Source: Clostridia bacterium
GTDB taxonomy: Bacteria; Bacillota; Clostridia; Oscillospirales; CAG-272
DNA: 60,923 bases
Reading direction: 5' to 3'
NCBI GenBank assembly: GCA_017631085.1
Contig: JAGBTY010000040.1
Coordinates: 1 to 60,923, forward strand
Below are positions 23,376-30,277 of this stretch, piece by piece. A program made the translations under genes and the position numbers. Position 1 is the first letter of the stretch, and the number at the start of each line of letters is the position of its first letter. Under the pieces are notes generated by a model, which was given only the letters and a program-made list of their open reading frames with translations, was not told the origin of the DNA and did no database searches.

Positions 23376-24923
23376 TTATTTTACAGAATGTTTTGTGACC
23401 GAGTGCATCCAGTCCTTTGTCAAAGCATAAAACTCTTTGTATTTCTCAAAATAGAATTTATATTCTTCATGCTTCTTAGGGTCAGGAGTTACGACATAAT
23501 CTATTTTCGTCATACTCTTTGCCGCGGTCTCTATATCAGGGTAAACACCGCCCGCAACCGCTCCAAGTATCGCAGAGCCAAGACAAGGCCCCTCGGTGAC
23601 CTTCGGTACGGTTATGGGAAGGTTGCTCACGTCAGCGTGTGTCTGCAACCAAAATCTGCTCTTTACAGCACCGCCCGAGATTATCATTTCGGTCGGCTCA
23701 AAGCCTGCCGCCCTGAAGGACTCGATTATTGCCTCTGTACCATAGCAAATGCTTTCAATTATCGCGCGATACATATGAGACGCTGTATGTCCAAGCGAGA
23801 GACCGTAAAACATACCTCTTACATCAGGATCCACGTAAGGTGTTCGATTTCCTTGGAAGAAATCAAGTGCCAAAAGCCCTTCCGCGCCAACACCAAGTGC
23901 TTCAGCCTCTTCATTGAGAATATCGTATACACTTCTTCCCTCTTCCTTTGCCCGCTGCTTTACGTCACCGCACATATTCTTTACGAACCACTCTATGATC
24001 GAGCCCGTTGAGGTCTGTCCGCCCTCAACCATTTGAAGTCCGTTTACAATACAATCCGGATATGAACCCCAAATACCCTTTGCGTGAACAGGGGATCTTA
24101 CCTGCGCAATATGAAGGTGAGACGAGCCCGTGATAAGCGTCATCTTACCAGGCTGTACAGCGTTAAGACCTATAACTCCAACGAAAGCATCAGCTCCTCC
24201 CTCTCCTACGGGTATACCCGCTACAAGTCCGAGATCATTTGCCGCAGCCTCGGTAAGCCCACCTACAAGCTCTCCCATAGGCACAACTCTCGGTGGAAGC
24301 TTCTCTACGAGGTCCTCAAGTTCTATCTTCTCATAAAAATCAACAGGATATCCACCCTCCTCGGAATTATAATACCAACGCGCAGATGCACAATTTATAC
24401 TTGCAGTATATTCTCCCGTAAGACGGTACATAAGCCAGTCGGTACATTCGTAAAGTCTTGTTGCGCACGACCAAAGCTCAGGCTCGTTATTTTTTATCCA
24501 AAGAGCCTTTGCGGGTAAGCACTCGGCAGAGACCATTCCGTAGCCATTGTATTTGAGAGCATCGTGTCCACTCTCAAAGATGCGCTTTGCTTCCTCTGAT
24601 GCACGAACGTCCATCCAGAGGATCGCTCTTGTAAGAGGGTCCATATCGTCCCCTGAAACAAGGACAGTACAACATGTCGTATCGACGCTCATTCCCTTGA
24701 TGTCTCTCGGATCAATGCCGCTTTTTTCTATTGCCGCCCTCGACGCCTTGCAGATTGCATCCCACCACTCGCGCGGATCCTGCTCGGCACGTCCCGAAGC
24801 GGGAGTATACAAAGGGTAGTTTTCCCCGCAAAAAACTATGGGCTCACCTTCAGTATCAAAGATGCCGACTCTGGCGCCTCCGGTACCCATATCGATACCT
24901 AATACGTATGCCTTCTCTTTCAT
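23376..24923 (-). CDS. FGGY-family carbohydrate kinase
   Basis: A 515-aa sugar kinase. The N-terminal FGGY domain has YVLGIDMGTGGARVGIFD (phosphate-binding loop), MSVDTTCCTVLV and ILWMDVRA; the C-terminal domain contains GGADAFVGVIG, LITGSSHLHI and MIISGGAVKSRFW for ATP binding. It resembles ribulokinase and pentulose/hexulose kinases more than glycerol kinase. First gene of the leftward operon, divergent from a DeoR regulator. GGAGG lies 7 nt upstream of ATG 24923. Its substrate is probably a ketose, phosphorylated before epimerisation and aldol cleavage. Confidence 0.9.
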   Translation of the reverse strand: MKEKAYVLGIDMGTGGARVGIFDTEGEPIVFCGENYPLYTPASGRAEQDPREWWDAICKASRAAIEKSGIDPRDIKGMSVDTTCCTVLVSGDDMDPLTRAILWMDVRASEEAKRIFESGHDALKYNGYGMVSAECLPAKALWIKNNEPELWSCATRLYECTDWLMYRLTGEYTASINCASARWYYNSEEGGYPVDFYEKIELEDLVEKLPPRVVPMGELVGGLTEAAANDLGLVAGIPVGEGGADAFVGVIGLNAVQPGKMTLITGSSHLHIAQVRSPVHAKGIWGSYPDCIVNGLQMVEGGQTSTGSIIEWFVKNMCGDVKQRAKEEGRSVYDILNEEAEALGVGAEGLLALDFFQGNRTPYVDPDVRGMFYGLSLGHTASHMYRAIIESICYGTEAIIESFRAAGFEPTEMIISGGAVKSRFWLQTHADVSNLPITVPKVTEGPCLGSAILGAVAGGVYPDIETAAKSMTKIDYVVTPDPKKHEEYKFYFEKYKEFYALTKDWMHSVTKHSVK

Positions 24924-24980
24924 ATAAAAGCCTCCGTTTTTGTCATTTTTATTCATGTGATAAAAACTTTCGTTTCATTA

Positions 24981-25009
24981 TTGATTTTTGTCATATCCTA
25001 TGCTATAAT
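24981..25009 (+). promoter_or_regulatory. Promoter of the DeoR-family gene
   Basis: TTGATT (24981-24986), a 17-bp spacer and TATAAT (25004-25009) with an extended TGC. It lies in the 169-bp spacer shared with the divergent kinase operon. Confidence 0.75.
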
Positions 25010-25092
25010 CATATCATACAAACAATTATAACGCAATACATGTTCGTTTTTAAGCAAATCGAACATATAAACAAACACAAGGGAGAAGTTAT

Positions 25093-25785
25093 ATGGCGCT
25101 CAATGAAAGACAAAATCAAATTCTTGAGTTAACTCAACAAAAGCAAAGAGTTACGGTAAGATACTTATCTAAAATCCTTTTTGTGAGTGAGATGACCATA
25201 CGCAGAGATCTCAAGCTTATGGAAAATGAGGGACTGATCAAGCGTTATCACGGCGGCGCGCTTGCACAAAACGATTATATCCAATATCCCCTTTTGATGC
25301 GTCTGAAAATAAATGAAAAGGAGAAACGAGACCTTGCTCTTCGCGTGACGAAGTACATTAATGACGGTCAAACCATTTTTCTCAATAATTCTTCCTCGTG
25401 TGCATATATTATACCCTGTCTTAAAAATTATAAGGATATTCGTGTCATTACCAACTCGGTGCAGTTTGTTCAAGCACTTGCAAAGCTTAATATAAAATGT
25501 GTCCTTACAGGCGGAGAATACAGAGAAAGCGAGCGTTGCCTTGTAGGCAGAGAAGCCGAAAACTTCCTGCGCTCGATAAATACCGATATTGCTTTTCTTT
25601 CATGCGACGGATTTTCGGATGATAAAATAATAACGGTCAATGATGACGCAAATTCCGAAATAGTAAGGATAGCATTCAGAAATTCGACAAAAAAAATAAT
25701 TCTTGCTCACCATTCTAAGCTTGGCGCAAAATACAGACATAATATTTGTCATGAAGATGAAGCAGATGAGATCATAGTGTTCTGA
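25093..25785 (+). CDS. DeoR-family transcriptional regulator
   Basis: A 230-aa repressor of sugar catabolic genes. The N-terminal winged helix-turn-helix has RQNQILELTQQKQRVTVRYL and SEMTIRRDLKLMENEGLI; the GGA turn follows in RYHGGALAQ. The C-terminal DeoR sensor domain contains IFLNNSSSCAYII and VLTGGEYRESERCLVG, which usually binds a phosphorylated sugar intermediate. It is divergent from the FGGY kinase operon and probably represses it until the phosphorylated ketose accumulates. Confidence 0.9.
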   Translation: MALNERQNQILELTQQKQRVTVRYLSKILFVSEMTIRRDLKLMENEGLIKRYHGGALAQNDYIQYPLLMRLKINEKEKRDLALRVTKYINDGQTIFLNNSSSCAYIIPCLKNYKDIRVITNSVQFVQALAKLNIKCVLTGGEYRESERCLVGREAENFLRSINTDIAFLSCDGFSDDKIITVNDDANSEIVRIAFRNSTKKIILAHHSKLGAKYRHNICHEDEADEIIVF

Positions 25786-25851
25786 TATTGACAACACAAA
25801 TAAATCTATATAAAAAACTCCCGAACGATGTTGAACAAGTCCGTTAAAAAA

Positions 25852-25894
25852 GGACACATCATTCGGGTCTTTCCGGGTGATGTGTCCGATTTTA
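25852..25894. terminator. Bidirectional intrinsic terminator, GGACACATCA family
   Basis: GGACACATCA (25852-25861) pairs with TGATGTGTCC (25878-25887), with an inner CGGG/CCGG extension. A T-rich tail lies on the right and an A6 run on the left. Confidence 0.8.
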
Positions 25895-25913
25895 TGATTG
25901 CCAAAACAAAAAT

Positions 25914-25941
25914 ACAGCGAAGACCATTCGGTCTTCGCTGT
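25914..25941 (-). terminator. Terminator of the small lipoprotein gene
   Basis: ACAGCGAAGACC (25914-25925), loop ATTC and GGTCTTCGCTGT (25930-25941). Minus-strand transcripts then read ATTTTTG. It abuts the stop of the gene at 25947. Confidence 0.85.
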
Positions 25942-25946
25942 GTTTT

Positions 25947-26636
25947 TTAATTTTCTTCAATTACGGTCGTACCAAAATCACTGAACGACCATGTAACAAC
26001 GCCGGAAGTAACAACTTCGTCGCCGTCTGTCATCGTCATTGATTGGCTATAGTCACATACAAAGGACACCAGCTTACCATCCTCTGAAACTGTTATCTCT
26101 GCATCACGCATTACGATCACTGTAGGAACATCAAACTCACGAACGGCTCCCTCATCTTGATAGCCAAAGCCCTTCAACACAGTGTCGATGGTAACGCTCT
26201 CGGTTACTTTATAGATCTTTTTATCAGCATCATAAGTAAAGTTGTCGTATTCAGCCATAAGAGTCTTAAAGAGCTGTGAAGTCTGTGTCATCTGCGCTTT
26301 AGCGAGATCACCGTCAATCACCATCGTGTCTACCGACTGATCACCTGCAAAGATCTCCATTGAGAGCTTGTCGTTTGCAACCTTGGTCTTTTGCTTTACG
26401 TCGCTTGTGCCTTCCTCTTTACCATTCGTCGTAACCGACATGTTGCCCTCCATAATAACGGTATAGTTGGCAAGCATATCATCTGAAATCATCTGATCCC
26501 ATTCAGCCTCATTAAGCACTGTACTTGAGGTTCCCGAAGGATCTCCCCCCGAGTTGTTGGTACCATCGCCATCATTACAAGCGACAAGAGATAACAGCAA
26601 GATAAACGAGATCAACAGTAAAAGAATCTTTTTCAT
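25947..26636 (-). CDS. Small lipoprotein of unknown function
   Basis: A 229-aa exported lipoprotein: hydrophobic signal MKKILLLLISFILLLSLVAC with the lipobox Cys at residue 20, then a Gly/Ser/Asp-rich linker. The mature part is beta-rich, with repeated Val/Thr-Asp strands (MVIDGDLAKAQM, KIYKVTESVTIDTVL). The pattern resembles LppX/LolA-type or DUF-type lipoproteins that measure an effect through 'not set' residues, but I do not assign a family. The start is ATG 26636 behind GGAGGG. It is monocistronic. Confidence 0.8.
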   Translation of the reverse strand: MKKILLLLISFILLLSLVACNDGDGTNNSGGDPSGTSSTVLNEAEWDQMISDDMLANYTVIMEGNMSVTTNGKEEGTSDVKQKTKVANDKLSMEIFAGDQSVDTMVIDGDLAKAQMTQTSQLFKTLMAEYDNFTYDADKKIYKVTESVTIDTVLKGFGYQDEGAVREFDVPTVIVMRDAEITVSEDGKLVSFVCDYSQSMTMTDGDEVVTSGVVTWSFSDFGTTVIEEN

Positions 26637-26669
26637 AATTCCCTCCATATTTTAATTATTGACATTGTC

Positions 26670-26698
26670 ATTATATCATATTTGTTTTCAAAAAGCAA
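26670..26698 (-). promoter_or_regulatory. Promoter of the small lipoprotein gene
   Basis: On the minus strand TTGCTT (26698-26693), a 17-bp spacer and TATAAT (26675-26670). Confidence 0.65.
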
Positions 26699-26755
26699 GT
26701 ATTATCTTAAGTCTATTTTTGTTGGGCATTTATACTATGGTTGCCTACTTTTTTA

Positions 26756-28294
26756 TTAAGATAAAGAAAGCAAGTCGAACATTTCGGTAGTCGTAGCGAC
26801 GCCTTTGCCGTTTATCCAGAATGCTACCTGATAGTAGCAGGTTTTGGCGTTTTCGGGGATATTTATAGTAATCTCATCGTTACTGCTGTTATAATTCATA
26901 TTAATATACTGCCACGTAGGAGGAGTGCCGTTCTTATAAGCATATTCTTCGGTAAGATAGAACAGCGTTACACCCATTATGTCCACGTTATCGGGATTAA
27001 TAAGTGTAGGCTGTTTTCCGTCAAGAATCAATTTGGGCATGCGTGGTGCTTTGCCGCAGACCGAGTCGGCAAAGGCGTAAGCTTCCTCGCGAGACCATCC
27101 GGATCCGTGGCTGTGAGCCCAACCGTTGATCGCCGCAAGTCTCGTCTCCTCATTATTTTTGACAGTATGCAAATAAGATTTTATATTAGAGTTCATTGAA
27201 AAAGGCGTATCGTTGTTCATACAAAGCCAAAGAATCGGCATATCCGCATTGTCAAATCTCTTCTCAGCTAACCAATACTCCGGATTTTTATCCTTGGCGA
27301 AAATACCCGCAAAAACGGTATGTGCTTCGGTCAGATAGCCTGAGCCGTATATCGGTATAGCAAAGGCATAACTTGAATCGTAACCGATAGCGATCGATGT
27401 GACGGTAGCACCCCATGAGATACCGCATATGCCCACAAGCTCGGAGTTTACACGTTTGTCCGCACGCATAAGATTACCCGCAAGGATACAGTCGCTGACC
27501 GCATGGTACATCCACTGCTCCGAGTAATGTTTCGCCGAGTCGCTCATGACCTCATTTCGAGGAGCGGTGACGTAACCCTCTTCCTCAAAAACTCCATAAA
27601 GTCCAACGTTCCAATTTGAAAGTTCCTCGCTATATTCCCTGTCACCTGCGGTGGCATTTTTAGGAAAGAAATTGTTGGTGGACATAGAAATAGCGGCATA
27701 TCCGCGATCATTCCATTCCTTTACCCACTTAGCGTATGGAATGCCGTTCTGACTTCCATGCACCAGTACAACAGCAGGAACGGGATTTTCCGCGCTTGCT
27801 CCCTCAGGGAAACCGAGGTAAGCAAAAACCTTTGTTTTGGATGATCCGATCATAGCACCGTCATAGGTGATAGCCTTGATACCCGCGAATTCTCCTATAG
27901 GATCAAATTCGGGAACTTCCTTATATGTGACATTATTAATCCCACACATAGACAAAAGTGAGTTTTCCATAGTCAATTCCTTATCTCCTTCATCGATTTC
28001 GTCTTCGTTGTCGTCATTATTTTCGTCCTTGCTTTCATCTTTGTTTTCGTCTTTGTTTTCGTCTTTGTTTTCGTCTTTGCTTTCGTCTTTGCTTTCGTCT
28101 TTGCTTTCGTCCGTTTTTTCGGATTCTTCTTTGTCGGTATTTCCGTCACTCGAGTCATCCGACGCACCGCCGTCATTCAAATCCGCTCCACCTTTGATAT
28201 CACCGTCATCGGTGTGAGTATTTTCGCTCTCGTTTACGCAAGCCGTAAACAAAAAAAGCATAACGACCACAAGAAAAAGTGATAAAAAACGCAT
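26756..28294 (-). CDS. Lipoprotein with alpha/beta-hydrolase domain (acetyl-xylan esterase-like)
   Basis: A 512-aa protein with signal and lipobox Cys19 (LFLFTAC), a very acidic low-complexity linker of Lys-Asp-Glu-Ser/Asn units (about residues 60-95), then an alpha/beta-hydrolase. Motifs are PAVVLVHGSQNG (oxyanion region) and GICGISWGATV with nucleophile Ser293; WAHSHGSGW probably holds the catalytic His. A C-terminal beta domain follows. It resembles acetyl-xylan or cephalosporin-C type esterases and dienelactone hydrolases. It is anchored outside the membrane, where it could deacetylate glycans. ATG 28294 is chosen because the lipoprotein signal starts there and a consensus promoter lies upstream. 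Confidence 0.8.
   Translation of the reverse strand: MRFLSLFLVVVMLFLFTACVNESENTHTDDGDIKGGADLNDGGASDDSSDGNTDKEESEKTDESKDESKDESKDENKDENKDENKDESKDENNDDNEDEIDEGDKELTMENSLLSMCGINNVTYKEVPEFDPIGEFAGIKAITYDGAMIGSSKTKVFAYLGFPEGASAENPVPAVVLVHGSQNGIPYAKWVKEWNDRGYAAISMSTNNFFPKNATAGDREYSEELSNWNVGLYGVFEEEGYVTAPRNEVMSDSAKHYSEQWMYHAVSDCILAGNLMRADKRVNSELVGICGISWGATVTSIAIGYDSSYAFAIPIYGSGYLTEAHTVFAGIFAKDKNPEYWLAEKRFDNADMPILWLCMNNDTPFSMNSNIKSYLHTVKNNEETRLAAINGWAHSHGSGWSREEAYAFADSVCGKAPRMPKLILDGKQPTLINPDNVDIMGVTLFYLTEEYAYKNGTPPTWQYINMNYNSSNDEITINIPENAKTCYYQVAFWINGKGVATTTEMFDLLSLS
28021..28112 (-). repeat. 12-bp tandem coding repeat in the lipoprotein linker
   Basis: About seven consecutive 12-bp units of the type TTTGTTTTCGTC / TTTGCTTTCGTC encode the Asp-Glu-Asn/Ser-Lys linker. 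Units differ mainly at one codon (Ser or Asn). Slippage would change linker length in steps of four residues without a frameshift. Confidence 0.8.
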
Positions 28295-28353
28295 AATGTT
28301 GTCCTTTCGTATTCGAAATATAAAAAGTCCGACCTTTCGATGGTCACACAAAA

Positions 28354-28382
28354 ATTATACATTATTGAATATAAAATGTCAA
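28354..28382 (-). promoter_or_regulatory. Promoter of the esterase lipoprotein gene
   Basis: On the minus strand TTGACA (28382-28377), a 17-bp spacer and TATAAT (28359-28354), full consensus. The 28295-28597 gap holds this and the divergent promoter at 28523 and no gene. Confidence 0.8.
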
Positions 28383-28522
28383 CACTTTTTATTATAAAGC
28401 CCTATGATGCCTCTTGCTTTCTTTTGTAAAAAAGAATATGCAAAAACACTTTAATGTAATAGGCAAAGAAACGGTTTATTTTCCTTTGATCAAAAAGAAG
28501 AAAGCTTTTCCATTCATTTCTC

Positions 28523-28551
28523 TTTACATCTTCCTATTAATGTGATATAAT
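28523..28551 (+). promoter_or_regulatory. Promoter of the OFA-type transporter gene
   Basis: TTTACA (28523-28528), a 17-bp spacer and TATAAT (28546-28551). Confidence 0.75.
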
Positions 28552-28597
28552 ATAAGATACAATATTAGAGTTTTTACATCAAAAAAGAGGTTTTCTA

Positions 28598-29815
28598 ATG
28601 AAATCAAACAACATAAATAAACGTTGGTTCATTCTTGTCATTGGCGTTATTACGATGCTCTTTGCGGGTATCATTTACGCATGGTCTATTCTGAAAGTTC
28701 CGTTCAAGGACGAGGTAGGCTTTTCAACGGGCAACCTTGCGTTCAGTTATACTCTGACCATGTGCTTCTTCTGTATCGGAGGATTCTTGTCAGGGCAGCT
28801 CGTTCGTCGTATCGGCACACGAATCACGATTCTCCTTGCGGGGATTCTTGCGGGATCAGGAATCGCGCTGGCGGGAATCATTGCTCCGATCGCGACCGTT
28901 TGGCTATTCTTCAGCTATTCATTCCTTGCAGGTCTTGGCATCGGTATGGCATATATCGCTATCATTTCAACCGTAAATTCTTATTTCCCCGACCGCAAGG
29001 GACTGTCCTCTGGTATTTTAATGATGGGATTTGGCGCAAGTACGCTGATTCTTGGAAAAGTAGCTGTTCGTATGTTTGCAAGTCCACTCGGCTGGAAGAC
29101 TACCTACATAGTGATCGGTGCCGTCATAGGCATTGTTTTGATAGTCTCCGCTATATTCATTACCCCTCCCTCTCCCGATATGGTATTTCCAACGGCTAAA
29201 AGAAAAGCTTCGGTACGCGAAGAAGTCTTTGAGGAGCGTGATTATACTCCATCTGAAATGATCCGTCGTTTCACCTTCTGGAGAGCATTTCTCGCTCTTG
29301 TCTGCTTCACTGCAGTAGGCAGCTCGGTTATAAGCTTTGCAAACGACCTTGCCCTTTCTGTTGGTGCTGAAGCAAATCTTGCGACAACACTTGTAGGTGT
29401 TCTTGCCGTTTGTAACGGCTTGGGAAGGATTCTCACGGGTGTAGTCTTTGACACACTTGGACGCCGCTTTACTATGATCGGCGCGACCGTTCTTACAACG
29501 ATTGCAGCATCAGCGACACTGGTCTCGGTGGTCATCTCTTCCCTGCCCCTTTGTGTCGTTGGTTTATGCCTCACAGGTCTTTCCTACGGAACGTCACCCA
29601 CAGTTTCTTCGGCATTCACACTTGCGTTTTACGGCAAAAAACATTTTGCATCCAATTTAAGCATAAGCAATTTCAATCTTATGGCAGCATCATTTATTGC
29701 AACTGCTTGTACTGCATTACAGACATCAAGCGGCGGATACGTTGTTCCCTTTGCGCTCCTACTTATCCTTGCAGTTATCTCGATCTTGCTTAATTTGAGC
29801 ATCAGAAAGCCATAA
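28598..29815 (+). CDS. MFS transporter, OFA (oxalate/formate antiporter-like) family
   Basis: A 405-aa integral membrane carrier with about 12 helices. The N-terminal GVITMLFAGIIYAWSILKVP and the following LVRRIGTRITI loop are typical of the OFA branch, which exchanges small carboxylates such as oxalate, formate, lactate or pyruvate. A second MFS loop, GRILTGVVFDTLGRRFTM, starts the C-terminal half, after a charged central loop (about 205-225). It is monocistronic; the substrate cannot be fixed from sequence. Confidence 0.85.
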   Translation: MKSNNINKRWFILVIGVITMLFAGIIYAWSILKVPFKDEVGFSTGNLAFSYTLTMCFFCIGGFLSGQLVRRIGTRITILLAGILAGSGIALAGIIAPIATVWLFFSYSFLAGLGIGMAYIAIISTVNSYFPDRKGLSSGILMMGFGASTLILGKVAVRMFASPLGWKTTYIVIGAVIGIVLIVSAIFITPPSPDMVFPTAKRKASVREEVFEERDYTPSEMIRRFTFWRAFLALVCFTAVGSSVISFANDLALSVGAEANLATTLVGVLAVCNGLGRILTGVVFDTLGRRFTMIGATVLTTIAASATLVSVVISSLPLCVVGLCLTGLSYGTSPTVSSAFTLAFYGKKHFASNLSISNFNLMAASFIATACTALQTSSGGYVVPFALLLILAVISILLNLSIRKP

Positions 29816-29944
29816 TACAGAATTTGATCCTTCGTGCTTGTGATTAAAAATTCAGTATATATTTTTTGAAGCAGTAATATTATAATTACCATACCCCCTC
29901 GCTCTGCAACAAAAACTCTTTTAACACTTAAATAATATAAAAAC

Positions 29945-29988
29945 AGACACTCCAATCGGCTATCCGCCAAGGAATGTCTGTTTTTTTA
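29945..29988. terminator. Bidirectional intrinsic terminator, CAGACA variant
   Basis: CAGACACTCC (29945-29954) pairs with GGAATGTCTG (29972-29981), with T7 on the right and A on the left. It resembles the GGACACATCA family in layout (-GACAC-/-TGTC-) but has a different inner stem. It serves the transporter on the plus strand and lies at the far end of the 3' region of the minus-strand GHL6 gene. Confidence 0.8.
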
Positions 29989-30004
29989 TACTCTTTCTCA
30001 AAAG

Positions 30005-30277
30005 AATCAAGATTTTTTGCTTACCTTCCTTTCAAAAAAGTAAAGAAAATTTCTTTTCTTACTTTCTTTTCAAAGAAAATAAGGGAAGTTTCTTTGCTTA
30101 CTTTCTTTTCAAAGAAAAAAGGGAAGTTTCTTTTCTTACTTTCTTTTCAAAGAAAATAAGGGAAGTTTCTTTGCCTACTTTCTTTTCAAAGAAAATAAGG
30201 GAAGTTTCTTTGCCTACTTTCTTTTCAAAGAAAATAAGGGAAGTTTCTTTGCCTACTTTCTTTTTAAAGAAAGTAGG
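30005..30277. repeat. 38-39-bp tandem hairpin array
   Basis: About six to seven contiguous units start at about 30044, 30083, 30121, 30160, 30199 and 30238, with spacing 38 or 39 bp. The unit contains GGGAAGTTTCTTTGCCTAC followed by TTTCTTTTCAAAGAAAATAA, an inverted repeat; the last unit (30251-30277) has a perfect CCTACTTTCTTT/AAAGAAAGTAGG palindrome. On the minus strand the array starts directly at the stop codon of the GHL6 gene, in the same position and with much the same sequence as the first hairpin of the 3' cassette. There are no spacers, so it is not CRISPR. Confidence 0.85.

Noticed and set aside
23256..24011. 251-codon plus-strand frame antisense to the FGGY kinase and epimerase genes
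   Set aside because: It has no ribosome site or family motif, and the opposite strand is fully coding with well-spaced Shine-Dalgarno sequences.
27973..28176. Lys/Thr-rich small minus-strand frame
   Set aside because: It is the alternative frame of the 12-bp repeat in the esterase lipoprotein linker.
29974..30159. 60-codon open frame across the tandem array
   Set aside because: It is a translation of the repeat itself (Phe/Lys/Ser-rich), has no ribosome site and changes with copy number.
30005..30277. Regular repeat of about 39 bp suggesting a CRISPR array
   Set aside because: The units are directly contiguous, with no unique spacers, and no cas gene is present.
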